From contig OZ199838.1 of the NCBI GenBank assembly GCA_964304625.1, forward strand, positions 12,586,001 to 12,650,000: a stretch of 64,000 nucleotides of DNA, given 5' to 3'. The DNA is from Kudoa neothunni (taxonomy: Eukaryota; Cnidaria). Position numbers and translations under genes: made by a program. A model generated the notes under the pieces. The model was not told where the DNA came from, did not search any database, and saw only the letters and a program-made list of their open reading frames with translations. Of this stretch, positions 51,241-63,882 are shown piece by piece (position 1 is the stretch's first letter; every line of letters begins with the position of its first letter).

Positions 51241-52885
51241 AAGAACAAGGAAGAAACGACTAAAATATTTTTACTGAGAAATACTTATAAAACTATTGGT
51301 TAAATTGCAGAATAGCGACTGAATTTTCAGATTAAAGATTATAATTATTATTTGGAATATTAATCCTTCTTTTAAACCAACTTTGGGTTATATTTATTAT
51401 ATAACTTCTGGAAAAAATGACTTAATTTCATCCAACAAATTATTTTCGATATTATGGTTACGCATTTGCTACAAGTGAACACTTAATGCTCACACAAAAT
51501 ATGAATTTCTTTTTCTGATAAACATAGATTTAATAATAGACAATCGCTAAGGATGAAATATAGCGAACAAACAAAATTAGAGTTTCCCGACTTAAATTTT
51601 AAAATAATTAAAGCATGCTTTCCTTGAACTGGCCTACTTTGTAATATGACCTATTGAAATAATCGCAAAGGACCAGAAGTTCTTTGCATTAATAGATTGC
51701 AGCAAATGCTATTGTGATAACAAATAGCAGTTGCTGAAAGTACCACGCTGATGACGCAACACTGATAAATACTCATTCTTAAAATATTCAAGGGGTACGT
51801 TTTTGTACTTTGTTGCTGGTTAAGATTATGACCATTATGATGCATTTTTACCATAATAATACTTGAAGTGGCTATTTGCATAATAACTAATATTCAAGTG
51901 TCACCAGTTTTGACTATGTTCAATTATTTTTGGCCCCTAAAAGTGGAGGAAACTGCCAGAATTATTTTAATTTAGTAACATCTAAAAAAGTAAATCTGTA
52001 GACAGTTTGTAGAAAGGAGTAGATGGTATCAAAAATAGTCATTACACAAACATACATGCATTTTAGTGTAAGAACTTACCCTGAAAATAGCCTATTTCAT
52101 AATTAAACCAGTATAAATCTTAAAGTAAGTATGGATTTATTCATCAAATACTTTCTGCCGTAGCTTAACCAAGACAAAGCTTTCAAGTAAATATAGATTT
52201 GACTTCCATGTTAAGGAGGAAATTTGGATTTTTTGCGAAGCCAACGAGGCAAATTTGAGAAAACTAATGAGAACCCACGTCCTGGATAGTTGCTTCCTAC
52301 AAACATCGGCCTTTTTAGCAAAAAAAGGATTTTTTAAAATACTTTGGAAAAACGAATGAGCGGTAAATTAAAGATCAATAAATATGTACAAATTTTAGAT
52401 TAATATGTTACATGAAGTAAATTATCCGTTTGACTAAATCCATAAATTAATTTGAATAAAAAGGTTTCCCCAAATCTAAGCGAATGAATAAATTTATAGA
52501 GGTTTCTACTTATAGAATGACGTAATACCTGCTTACCTTTTAAGTTGTTATTTTTGTATCTATAAAAATTTAAGGTGTAATCCACTTCACAATACATGTG
52601 GGTCATAATAAATATTTAGTGCCTTATAGGGAAGTGAGATTTTAATTTTTATTTAAGAATCATCGCTCTAGATAAAACGGTTAAGCATTATTTTTAATAT
52701 AATTTTGATTATTCTATGACTTTTAAGCACATTGTGATTGTTTTTGGTTGTTTGAAACGGCATGATTTTCACTAAAACATAGATTTCTATGAGAGAGACA
52801 GATTGAAATTAAAAATCTTAAATGTACTGATTCTATAACAAAATATTGTTGATGTTATTCTTTCGGTTAAGTTTGAACCATTTTT
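51241..52885. other. 1.6 kb spacer, nothing recognised
   Basis: AT-rich; short ORFs only, none with family features. The N-terminal part of the IS630-like fossil may be here. Confidence 0.35.
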
Positions 52886-52889
52886 TTAA

Positions 52890-53828
52890 CTTTCTAAGTA
52901 GCTGAAAAATTTACACCCTCCAAAGAAAAATGGGGCAGAAATTTAACCCACTTTTTTATTTAATAATGTTGTTTCAAATAAAATTCATAATTGACTAACA
53001 AAGTATGAGAAAAATTCATCCAGCAAATTTCGAATAAATGACCAATTATTAAAGTTATTTTCTATGCGCGCGCACAATTGTGTTACGTTTCTGTGGAGTA
53101 TGATTGTATTTATACGTGTGCTTCTGCGTGTTTTTCGTTTTAACATTTAATTCAAGTTTTATAACAGTTGACAATTAATTTATCTTGTCTTAAACAACGT
53201 AGTGTAAAACTGCACAGAAAAACACAAAATGATGGAAAACAATGCTTATTCCACAAAAAGTTATCAAATATGTTTTTAAACTTTTTCTAAAACACAGAAC
53301 TTATTAAAACGTTGAACAATTATATCATATGTTTTTTAATGCTCTCTGTAATACGAAATTAAGAATATTGATAAAAGTTTTCACATATATTTTCGAATGT
53401 TCCCTACACCGTAGAAATAAGTAAACTGATGAAAAGTCATCGTATTTTGAATAACTGGTATAAAAATAATGAGAGAATGAGGAGTTATCGTTGTATTCTC
53501 GAGAGAACGACATGCTTATATCGATATTGCGCATGCGGGATTCCACCGCGTGTATAGTGTTTCGTTATTTATTCATTATTTGCTCGATACAATTCTCGTT
53601 AATTTTTAAAAATGACATGTATTAACATTTTAAATAATTTTATTGGGAAGGTGTTTTTACATTAACCTTTTTGATATATGACAAAAAAATTTCAATTCAT
53701 TTTTCTGAAAGCTTGAATAAAGATAAATTATTACAGAAACTGGAGAGGAGTTATGTGCAATTTATCCGCTATAATATTGTTGGCAAACTTCACTTGGAGT
53801 AGAAATCTATCCCATTTTACTTAGAAGG
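52890..53828. mobile_element. TTAA-flanked piggyBac-type element
   Basis: TTAA at 52886-52889 and 53829-53832; ends CTTTCTAAGTAG (left) and CCTTCTAAGTAA (right, inward). No coding sequence recognised. 939 bp. The end sequence is distinct from the other TTAA families here but most like 14704-15847. Confidence 0.65.
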
Positions 53829-53832
53829 TTAA

Positions 53833-54290
53833 ACATGTGGTCATTACATATTTTGGAGGCGAAAAAAGTGGCAAAACAAAGAAAATAATAAAAAAGTATG
53901 TTTTCTAACTAAAACTACAACTTAAACTATTTTAAAGTATCTTCGGCATTGATTAGATTCATAATAATCAAAAGTCCTTATCAAAATAAAGCAGATTGTA
54001 CGCATCTATCATGTTTAATTTGTACAGCTTTTGAGTTTTGGGCCCTAAAGCGATGCTATTAATGCTAACGTGAAATAAATATTTACTGGGACTATTTGGT
54101 GTCAGTATTTTGTACTTGGGAGTGATCCTGTGGAGTTCGATGGAACTGATCACCTGAGACAGCTGAGTAAACTTAGTTTTTCCTAATGGTGTCGAGTCCA
54201 TAATAATTGCGCTACTGGAGTTAAGTTGTTTTCTCATCAACAAGCAAAACGCCGAATGAATAACAAATAAACAAAGAATAAAACTATAGG
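53833..54290. other. TATDN1 3' flank
   Basis: Contains a 91-aa minus-strand ORF (53968-54243), 48 bp past the TATDN1 stop. It has no family features; it could be 3' UTR or a small unrecognised gene. Confidence 0.35.
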
Positions 54291-55769
54291 CTATAGTAAT
54301 CTAAATAGTTTCAAAGAATTTGAGTAGATTGTTTTAGCAACGACGTTAAAATCCATGGATTTTAATTGAGAAATCACCTCAACCATTTGTCTAAATTAGG
54401 CAAACGAATTTGATGCAATCAATATTTAATGATTACATCACATGCGAAGGTTCTTGCCGACCTTTAATGTAAGCGCTTGGTTGCCATTTTTCTTTCTTCA
54501 CAGAAGGGTAATGCGTCTTCACAAAGTTGTATCCAAAACTGGTTCGTTTAAACTCACACCACGGGCAATCTGAAAAATGATATCAAATATGTGAGATATA
54601 GCTGCAGCAACCTGTTTCTACAACTAATTTTGTAAGAGGAATAGCTTTAACCATATCACAGAGCTCTCTTGTCTTGAATGAGCTGAGTGTTAACGTTACA
54701 ATAAAAAATGAAGAAAGTAATCCAAATCTAACACTATTACATTCCAGTAAGTCCAATGTAAAATCCTCGTTCAATAAGTCCCTGGGCTTCTTCGAGTGTT
54801 CCAGTAAAACAATGAGCCTAATAGCGCGCAAAATGTATTCATTTGATGCAAAAAATCACTAAAATACCACACATACGGGTAGAGAATTTAAATGTTTGTC
54901 AACAATTTGAAAAAAATCGTCGGCTGCACTTCTCATATGAAAATACAGGGGTAACTTAAGATTAATCGCGTGTTCTAGTTGCTTTTTAAACCACCTAGTT
55001 CAAGAGTTTATTTGAGATACTTTCTCGTTTAATAAACTAGCAAATAATTGTGACTACTTTTTCTGAGTTTGTTTATCACAGAAATTAGTTCTATCATAGT
55101 CTACCGATATATAAACAAAATAAAAACTATATTTTGATAAGAGTGGAAAATTAACCCAAGCCAATTTCGCCATAGGCCACAATTTTTCCAGGGTTGTCTC
55201 GAATAATGGCCTCAACGGCCTCAAAATAATTGATTTCTGAGGGTAAATCTTCTAATATGTTGCATCTCGTTGGGTGACACCCAACAGTTAGATAAATATT
55301 CCCTTTAGTGAATCAACAAAATTTGATAATTTAAATAAGACAAAAGGCCAGGTCAGTATTATTAATATACTGTATGAGGCAAATTTTTCTAATGAAGCTA
55401 TACATTCATCCATAGTTCCACAAATGACAATCATCTAAACATTTAAACCCAATCGCCATTAGGTTTAATAGTTGAAGCGACGGACCAACCTTATCTACAC
55501 CCATCTTTTCAGATTTTTCGATGATTTTCGTAAGATCAGCTATTTTGCAAGAAATCTTAGATTAAGTTTTCTCGAATTAAGGTACGTGGATGACAATTTT
55601 TTCCGTGGTATATTCCTTCGTACATGTCATCTAGTATTATTTCAGTAGCGAATTATATTATTTTTAATAATCCACTTACCATTTAGGTTGGTACCAATAT
55701 CTTAATGATTTTTTAGTGAGTAAAAAAAATTTAGAGCATACCGAAAAATTTAAGATCAGACGCATCCAT
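54291..55769 (-). CDS. TATDN1: TatD-type metal-dependent DNase (TATDN1)
   Basis: Twelve exons: 55742-55769, 55680-55700, 55586-55630, 55490-55539, 55371-55434, 55156-55302, 55058-55100, 54877-54994, 54741-54817, 54612-54682, 54437-54569, 54291-54390. Total 897 nt, in frame, 298 residues, about the same as human TATDN1 (297). TatD proteins are TIM-barrel metal-dependent nucleases. Motifs in order: FFDIGTNLNDDMYEGIYHG, then TVGCHPTRC, IVAYGEIGLDYDR (metal-site Glu), LPLYFHMRSA (where most have FLHCR), AHCFTGTLEEAQGL, and KLVVETDCPWCEF. The C-terminus ends with NVVAKTIYSNSLKLF, the A-x-x-x-Y-x-N-T-x-K-x-F family ending. The segment DIG near the start lacks the first H-x-H of bacterial TatD; human TATDN1 also has DIG there. 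Introns are 41 to 63 nt except two of about 70. Identity is clear even though no single exon exceeds 147 nt. Confidence 0.92.
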
Positions 55770-57553
55770 CGTTATAAGAGGCAACTGTTAATTTGAGAAT
55801 TTGTTCGAATTCACGTTATTATTGTAAATGTTGTTTGAAGGTCAGCTATAAAAGGGGAAGATGCTTAGATACGTTTGTTTGCGCACGCTCCGCAATTATT
55901 TTTCTCATTCATCTTGTGTTATGGGGTCTAGTATTAGGTCGATTTTTCAGCATCTGTTACATTAAATTGTTTTTATTAATTTTTGTTGATTTGAGAGTGA
56001 ATATAATTGAAATCAATAGATCATTGTATTTTCAAATTCTTATTATTATTATTATTATTATTATTATGTTAAAGTTTAGTCTGTCTTTAAACATAAAATC
56101 GATTTTTGTCAATAAGATTTTTCTGTTTAATTAGGTCATGTAAATTTGATATTTTTGGTTTTCAAGTAAAATTATATCAAATGAAAAATGTGATATTGTT
56201 TCAATGGGAATAAATTTTATAAAAATTAAATGTTTTAGGAAACGATCATAAAATACTCAATAAGCCTAAAAATTCCTAATTAACTCAAAAATAATGTTTA
56301 AACTTAACATAGTTCAAAGAAAAATATTTAGGATGAAATTAATTTGATAGAGCCAATATTATATAATATGCATTTATTGATTTTTAAAAGTTACAAACAG
56401 CTTAATAGCAGGTTAAAAAACTATGATCTTAGCAAAAATATTTCGCAAATTTATTATCACATAAATAAACGTATACGCAGCTGAATTCTAATAAATTTGT
56501 TCATTGTTTTAATCGTTTTAATATTTGTTGTTTATATGTGGAAAAATGCATGTAATTCTTGTTGTGTTAAGTTTTGTGCTTTATTCCTAGCAATAAAAAA
56601 TTTTTAATGTTTTAATAATAAAAGAGAATTTAGAAAAATATTAATTTATCTCCTATTACGACCAGAATCATTTTATCAACAATACCAATTTTTTATTTCA
56701 AAGGTAGTTTTGATAATTTTAATATTAAATATACAAAATATATAAATGAGAAAGAACTATAATATTATTATTTGAAAATAATACTTCAAGCACCTATAAA
56801 AACTGCAATTCCTTTTATTGTCTAAAGGAAAAGTATGAAACAAATATAAATATATCCCACTTAATTAACTACCCCATTTCAGATTATTTCTGTTTCAGAT
56901 AAGGAATACGACACCAATTTAATTGTTTTAATTCCCGCGCAGGCGCAAAACAAGTAAGCATTGTGCGTACCATTAAATGCTTAATCTTCAGGAACATTTG
57001 TTTAACGCATTTTAAAAAGTTTTTAACCCTTAATGGTTAATTTTAGATCTGCACACTCATTATTATATTATTTTGTTGTGAAAATTATTATATTTTGTTT
57101 ATTTTCACCAAAAGTTTAAATAATACTCTTAAATCAGTCGATTATTATTAATATTCCAAAAATTTAGGTAAAATCTAGGACAAAATGCACAAAAGATAAC
57201 AATTTAAACGACAGAATATGTACAAAATAATATAAAGGTGGGCGTTAGAGCCCAAGCTACGCTTTAAAGGTTAATTCATAAATAAACCTGGGAATATTTT
57301 AGTTGTATTATAATTTTATCACTCCCGATTTTCATGTTAAAAAGGATTTTGGAGGTAAAAATTTTACAGAATTAAGCCAAGTGGATATTTATTTCAAGCA
57401 TCCCAATAACTTATTATCTTATTATAAAACACACAAAATCAACAATGTAAGATCCTTTAAAAAATATAACTTAGCAAAAAGCCAAACTACTTTTTCATAA
57501 CAATAATATTTTTAATTCCTAAACGTATGTGTATAGATTTTTTCAATTTAGTC
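55770..57553. other. TATDN1 upstream region and spacer with TTA microsatellite
   Basis: A (TTA)9 run lies at 56041-56067. The ORF at 55793-56134 is hydrophobic because it reads through this AT-rich repeat. A possible small TTAA-bounded unit lies at about 57022-57272, but its ends match poorly. Confidence 0.35.
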
Positions 57554-57586
57554 TTAACCCTTTCGTGCTCGATGTTTATTTATAAC
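57554..57586 (+). mobile_element. Solitary TTAA-type end
   Basis: TTAA (57554-57557) followed by CCCTTTCGTGCTCGATG, a piggyBac-like tip very close to the CCCTTTCATGCC tip of the element at 59812. No partner was found downstream. The ~1 kb repeat begins about 30 bp further on, so the repeat may have truncated an older element. Confidence 0.4.
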
Positions 57587-58587
57587 TAGCTGGAACTGCC
57601 CAGCGTTGCTTGGGGAAGATTTCGCCTAGAGGCTTTTTTTAATAGCATTCAAAAAATATATTGAAATCTCGAATTAATCCATAGAAACAAAATAACTAAA
57701 AATTTTTAAGCAACTTACTATAACGATTTGGGTTATGTAATTTAAATTATTATAATTTCTGTGAAGGAAAGTATCAATCCCGGCGTCCATTTAAAAATAG
57801 AAAAAATAAAAGAGATAGAAGAAAACTTATGAAAATTAATCAATATTGCTAAAATTAGCATCGTTTAGCTCGGCATAAACATACATGCGCTTTTATCATA
57901 AACAACCACAAATTGCGTCGATTTCAACATAAACAAGTTAAATAATTTGGTGAAATAAAAGTACAACCATCCGCATTGAATTTAATCACATAAAGTAAAA
58001 CTTAGCGGACAATTTAATGAAACTTATGAACGCAGTATTTCCATTATAACGCTTCAATCAACGTAACTTTAACGTTCTCCACGAATTCGTTATTTATGAA
58101 ACATATATAGATTTTTTATCACATTGAAAACCATTAATAGAACTTATAAAATATACTTATCAAGTCATATACGTTAAAACTCCGCAAATAAGGAGTGTGT
58201 TTAAACAGACACCCAAATAGAAACGCCAACCTTATATATAAAGATAGATAGAAGCAGTTAATGAACATATGATGGAGCATATAAGGGAGATAGTTAACTT
58301 CAACCGACCATAACCATGAAATAAGCAAGTGCTAATCCTACCGTTGAACTCATTTAATCCGAAAAACAAACTTTAGATCGACAAAATCACTATTTCATAA
58401 ATACTTTTTGGAAACTTTCGTAGTCCGAAAACAATTAAACGATTTTTTTAAATATCGCAAATTTATAAAAATTTTATATATGGCTCTCTATAAGGAAAAA
58501 ATTATCCGCACATGCGTACTTAGGGGCATACACACACAAACAAACATACGGACAGTCCTCTTTATATATATATATATATATATATAA
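57587..58587 (+). repeat. Dispersed ~1 kb repeat, copy B
   Basis: Starts with CTAGCTGGAACTGCCC followed by the hairpin-like CCCAGCGTTGCTTGGG, and ends in a CA-rich stretch, cggacagtcctc and a (TA)n run (58563-58586). Matches 48-1000 in the same orientation. Family not identified; no ORF. Confidence 0.7.
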
Positions 58588-59807
58588 AGGATTTTAATGG
58601 GCAAGGAAAAATTATCACTTCAGTGATCTTCTGTTTTTAATATTTTAATCACAATAGTTTTAAAATGCTAAAATATACTTCCAAACATTTGAAATAGCGG
58701 CATTTAAACGAACTGAATTAGTTCTATGCATAATCGTAATACTTTCCCAAAAGATTTTTATTCAAATATAATTTTTCAAACGTAAAAAATATTTATACGT
58801 TTGAAAAGTTATTTTTTAATTCAAAAAAGTTATTCCAAAATTGTTGTTAAGTATTTCTAATAAATTATTATTGTCATAATTATAATTATAAAATATATAT
58901 AATAAAAATCAATCTGTGGTATTTATTTCTATTTAAAAGTTTCAGCATTAAATTTTTTTAGATATGGAATAGTTTTGAAAATGAAATATTGGCACCTAAA
59001 TGGCTCGCTCGCAAAAAAGTTGATGTTGATCAATGTAAGCATATTGATTATACCAAGCCATTGTTCCCAAATTAGATATAATAGAAATTTTCAATGCATT
59101 TTAAAAACAGCATGAAATTTTTACATGGATGTGATGCGTACGCACAGGATTATTATTTATTTTCCTGCAATTTTATGGTAATGACTGTTAAATTTTTTTA
59201 ACCTTTTAACTTTTTAAATCGTTACAATTAATCATTTTACGTAATATATTATCTCTACGCCGAAATTTTGAGATTTAGGCATGAAAGGGGACAGGGTTAT
59301 GGTAAATTCATCATATAATAGATGATAAACATGTTGTTTCTATAATAATTTAAGTATTTCTAAATATGAGAATATAAAATAAGCAAAAAAAATTAAACCA
59401 TATATTATATTTATGATGAGAATCAACTTTTAAAATTAATTTAATAGAATAGTTTATTAATGGAATATCCTACTAGTTTGAGTACAACCGCTGCCAAAAA
59501 ATAAATATTTAGGTCGGTATCAAAACTTACATTTTTATTTTTTTAATTATCAAATAAAAATCAACTTCTAATCGGTCTATCAGGATTAAAAGTTGCTCTT
59601 TTAATCGGATATGAAATAATTTTAAAAATTTCCTCATCAAACCAATGCTCGCCTCTCATTTAATCTCCTGGTAAATATTTAACTGATATAACGGTATGAA
59701 GCTTTTTTGATGTTTGTTTAACTAATAAATTCAACCCATTCGTAACTTATCTAGTAATATGTTTATTGATATCTAGGAAACATTATCAAGGTTGCCGGTG
59801 TTAATGG
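58588..59807. other. Spacer, nothing recognised
   Basis: AT-rich; no ORF or repeat end seen apart from the neighbouring elements. Confidence 0.35.
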
Positions 59808-59811
59808 TTAA

Positions 59812-62111
59812 CCCTTTCATGCCTGAGAATCAGGCTGTAATAATTTATTTTCTTTAAAAGCGGAAAAATATTTATATTTTTAGTAATTACAACATGTATA
59901 AAAATTTCGGCAATATTTAATTAGGAACCATATCTAATTAAACGTTGCCATATGGCAACATTCGGAGACACCTTAATCCCAAAAAATACTTCTAACTTTG
60001 TTTGTGGAACATTTAAATAACAATTTCTGTTGGTATTTAAGCACAGATGAACCTTACATTTCATGCACATAGTTCTAGAGTGCATTCAGCACAATTTACA
60101 TCTAGCTTTCGTTGATGTACATGAAGGTAAGTGGGAAATTTCGTCAAAACGCACAATAGCACTTACTTTTGATTCTGGTAGGTTATAGATTCTACTAGAC
60201 ATAGGGATCGAGAGAGTAGTGATACCTGATGTGGATGGCCTCCCTCTTTTACTCGTAACACTTACCACTTGATTCTCATTCATCAATTGTTCGCTTACCG
60301 AAACACTGAAATCTAACAAACACAAGCTATTCTTCGTTGGGATTTCATGTAAAGAACATTGACGTTTATACAAGAGCTATCCGTTAAGGATGCATAGGTT
60401 TATCACCCACGAGAAGATTCTCTTGCACCACTCTTTGGGCTTGTGGTCAAGTCTATACAGAGCCATTAGCATGTCGAAAAAGTCTGCACCGCCCACATTT
60501 TGGTTATACATTTTAATTATATGGGGGCAGTCAATTTTTATAACCTTTTTTGCCTTTCGATCATATCTATCAATAGAGCTCAAGGGGAAAATAGAGTGAG
60601 CCGTTGATGTCATTGTTACAGCTGACCCATCTAACCAACGTACAATGTTTGTTTTATAACAACCGTCAAGATATAAAGCATGTTCATAACTTCCTCTTTT
60701 TAACTTCCTGAACGTCTTATCATCATCAATTGGACAATTTCTAAGACGATTCAATCTTATTGTACCGGTTGAATGATGGCCCATCTTCACCAGAATTGAG
60801 TGTAGTGGTAATGTGGAAAAATAATTATCGTAATAAAAATGATGCATGCTTCCGTTCTTCATGGATCCTGCTAATTTTAATACGATGTCAGAGGAGCGAA
60901 AACCAGAACTTTCACCATCGAATTTAAAATCCCCATCTTCGAAAAAAAAGTCGTGCACTATATCACCAGAGCCATTTCTAGTGAAAACCTTGAAGCCCCA
61001 TTTTGTAGATTTCAAAGGCAAGTATTTCTTGAGGCCAGACTTACTTTTAAATGGAATCATCTGCTCATCCACACGCTGGTTGTATTCAGGTTCAATTTTT
61101 AGGCATTCTTCCCTTATCATATTTAACAGGGGTCTCACTTTAAAGAAACGGTCGTAGTCTTTATTGGTTCTAGAAGTCACTAGTTTATTATTATCGCAAA
61201 AATGTATATATCTTTAGTTGGACTCAAATCGATCTCTGGGCATTTTTTCTGATATTGAACTACAATTGAGTTCACTACACCGATAGTTTCTTATCCGTAG
61301 TAATTTGATTATTGACATATGTATAAGCATTCCAACATACAATTTTATTTCGTTTGTTGTGGTTCCACAATTTGAATTGTTTTCTATGGCATAATTATTA
61401 GTTTCTTTGCATATGAGTTCGAACAATTTATCTGTTGAAATATAAATAAGGATCCAAAATTGGTTCCATTTTAAATTCCATGCTCGATAATAAACTTTCT
61501 TCGATTATATGTGATGCGTTTTTTAAGTAATTAGGCTGATCATTATTGTATTCTTTATCAGAGCTCGCATCTGAAAGCGAATCACATTGTAGGTTGTTGC
61601 TTTCATCATCAGATATATTCTCGGCGTCAGATTTATCAGAATCTGGGAGCAATATTAATTCCTCAGCAATTTTACCATCAACATTGATCTTTTTCACTAA
61701 ATCCGCATCCATCACAATGTTAATCCTGAAAAATGGCACGTGTGCCAAATGTTGCCATATGGCAACAAGCATTAAGCTACCACTCCAAACTAGAGTTCTT
61801 TAATATTATATGATCTATACAAATTTTTGTAGAAAAAATGTACCATTTTATAATATATATTTTTTAAATGCAGTTAAAATAAAGATTAGGGTGTATATTT
61901 AGTGCCATAAAATGACCTTTTTATTGTTTGAAAAATTACAATTTATGACGTATTTTTACTAAGAAATTTTAATAATCTAATTTGGCGTTTGACAAAAGAG
62001 TAAAGACTAATTTAACTTTTTTTGAATGCTTCAGTTATTAAATATAATACTCATTGGGAAATTATAAAAGCAATCCGATGTTACCATATGGCAACATTCG
62101 GGGTGAAAGGG
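59812..62111 (-). mobile_element. piggyBac transposon, full length, transposase interrupted
   Basis: 2300 bp flanked by TTAA on both sides (59808-59811, 62112-62115). The tips are CCCTTTCATGCC (left) and CCCTTTCACCCC (right, inward). Three copies of a 16-bp palindrome, GTTGCCATATGGCAAC, lie at 59944-59959, 61751-61766 and (one mismatch) 62080-62095. Size, duplication and coding content are those of a complete piggyBac. It is the best preserved transposon in the window. Confidence 0.93.
59925..61772 (-). pseudogene. piggyBac transposase, interrupted
   Basis: The acidic N-terminal part (61772-61428) has LLPDSDKSDAENISDDES. The catalytic domain begins in the 61426-61214 frame (LYVGMLIHMSIIKLLRIRNY) and continues in 61180-60377 with NKDYDRFFKVRPLL, VDEQMIPFKSKSGLKKYLP (first Asp), HHFYYDNYFSTLPL (second Asp), and MYNQNVGGADFFDML (third Asp). 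Then comes the C-terminal part (60373-60086). The C-terminal cysteine ribbon is RCKLC followed, after an in-frame stop, by MCMKCKVHLC and NRNCY. Altogether one frame change and three in-frame stops are visible over about 600 codons. The three catalytic Asp are kept, so inactivation looks recent. The start may be the second Met (MDADLVKK). Confidence 0.9.
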
Positions 62112-62115
62112 TTAA

Positions 62116-63455
62116 TGACTCTAAAAGTAAATCTATTAAGATAAGCTTATTTTTTCACTCTTATACAATTACAAAATTGGCACTATATGACAAACTACAT
62201 TGGTTTAACAGGAGGTGAGATGCAATAGTTTATTTCAACAAATGAGTTACGTCCACGTAAAATAAATACGATTAAGGATTAGTACAGTTAAGACTAGCCT
62301 ACAAAAGATAAAATACCATCGAACTTGTTTTTCAAGAGTGTTCATTAAATTAGCATTGTTCAAAAAATAATCTGATATTACGAATAATTCTAATCATAAC
62401 ATTGCTCAACTCATTATTGAATAAAAGTTTAATTAATGTCATTAATATACAATTAACGTGAGCTGCCGTTAAACTTAGTTAGGTTTATTGTTTGAAAAAA
62501 TTAAATAATAAAAAAAGATTAATATTTTTTAAGGGATTAATTTCCTATGTAGACAACAAGTAACGTACAGTGAAATAAAGACCTGAAAACGACCTATTCG
62601 TAGGTGCGCTAATCTCTAACTGCGAATTATCTTCTAAAAAATCATTAAATATTTTATTCCTACTCAAAACAATTTCTAATTGATCCCAATCGGCTAATTA
62701 TAAGTCTATTCGAAACAATTGTTTGTTATAACATGTTGTTACGGCGTAACTCAGAGTTGCGTAGTTAATCCGATTTGGTAATTATAAATTTATTTGTCAT
62801 GGGAACACTAGTAATTACGGCAACAAAAATACATAATAAATTGCCCAACAGTAAATGACGTTGTGTAAAGACAAATAATTATAGCGTGGGGAGAAATAGG
62901 TGTTGGATTTGTTAATTTTAAACTGCGAATTGGAGAAATAAAGTTAACATTATTAGAATCAGGTTAAATAAAAATTATATTTATAATTTGTTATTGGAAA
63001 AATTACACAGCCAATAAATGGAAGATAATCTTTGTGATAAGACTTATTGTATCGTTTTTGACCAACAGTGTGATAATGGAGTGAATATGGGTGTGACCCC
63101 ATGTAAAAGACGGGATATTTTAGGAGAATATTGAGTAACCGAAAGCGTGACCCCCCAGGTTGGAGGTATCAATTATCAATATAAATATTAGTAAATTGGG
63201 AATTAGTTGACGAGTTTATAGTCGTAAAATTAATAACCTTAGTTTAGTGTGAATTGGTGTGGATCATAAAGAATTGATCATTACATATCTTGGCTATCTT
63301 CCAATTGAATCTCAATCAACAATCGACTAATAATTGCTAAATATTTTTTTCTGTTGATAAGTCACAGCATTCAACATTGTGAGTTATAACGCATTTATTT
63401 ATTAATAGTAAAGTTTCCTAGAGTAATCTCCACCAGTATACCATAATAAACGGAA
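62116..63455. other. Spacer and upstream region of the exportin gene
   Basis: No gene or repeat recognised; the last part holds the promoter and leader of the downstream gene. Confidence 0.4.
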
Positions 63456-63882
63456 ATGTTAACAAGTAACGATTCGAGTAAAATAATCAACTATGTGGAA
63501 ACAATGTTGAGCGAATTCTATCTGCCGCAAACGTCCAACCAGCGCAAACAATGCATAGGTAATATTTTTAGGACAAATCCTTTCCATGATTGATCTACGA
63601 TTGGTCGCCGATTAGGGTTTTATTTCATAAAATACACATTTGAATTATTTGTTGGTGTTTTTAGAAGTTGAACTTTCGAAAATCAAGCAACATCCTGCTA
63701 TTCTCACGATATGCGTCGATGTTTTGTCAATGTCGACCAACAAATTTATATTGACATTTATGGTCAATATCATGGAGGTATTTATCAATTGTTGTTTGCA
63801 CGAGGAAAAAACATTACTATTTATTAGAATAGATAATACTGAAACAATTGATACTAGTGAGTTAATAATCCCTAATAATTGA
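63456..63882 (+). CDS. XPO6: Exportin-6-like protein, N-terminal part (continues past the window)
   Basis: Exon 1 is 63456-63558; a 106-nt intron follows; exon 2 starts at 63665 and the frame is open to 63882. The N-terminus MLTSNDSSKIINYVETMLSE continues FYLPQTSNQRKQCIE and then VELSKIKQHPAILTI. It matches the start of exportin-6 (the L-x-x-L-M-x-E-F-F..T-N-x-x-R-K-x-x-I-E pattern and the first HEAT helices, with S-L-T-V-F-E-N-L-I-N against NIMEVFIN). XPO6 exports actin-profilin from the nucleus. The 3' end of exon 2 is uncertain: the reading after about NCCLHEEKTLL is probably intron. Other importin-beta family members remain possible because only about 60 residues can be compared. Confidence 0.6.

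Noticed and set aside
53968-54243. 91-aa minus-strand ORF just after TATDN1
   Set aside because: No recognisable motif and TATDN1 already has its family C-terminus and stop; more likely 3' UTR.
54877-54994. Suspected frameshift in TATDN1 exon 8
   Set aside because: Recounting the T run gave seven T, and the exon length (118 nt) keeps the frame exactly; the gene is intact.
55793-56134. 113-aa hydrophobic ORF
   Set aside because: Hydrophobicity is produced by T-rich sequence and a (TTA)n microsatellite encoding poly-Ile.
57022-57272. Possible small TTAA-bounded MITE
   Set aside because: The two ends (CCCTTAATGG and CCTTTAAAGC) match too poorly to call inverted repeats.
60390-61803. Plus-strand ORFs across the piggyBac (e.g. 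60846-61157, 61546-61803)
   Set aside because: Antisense shadows of the clearly conserved minus-strand transposase.
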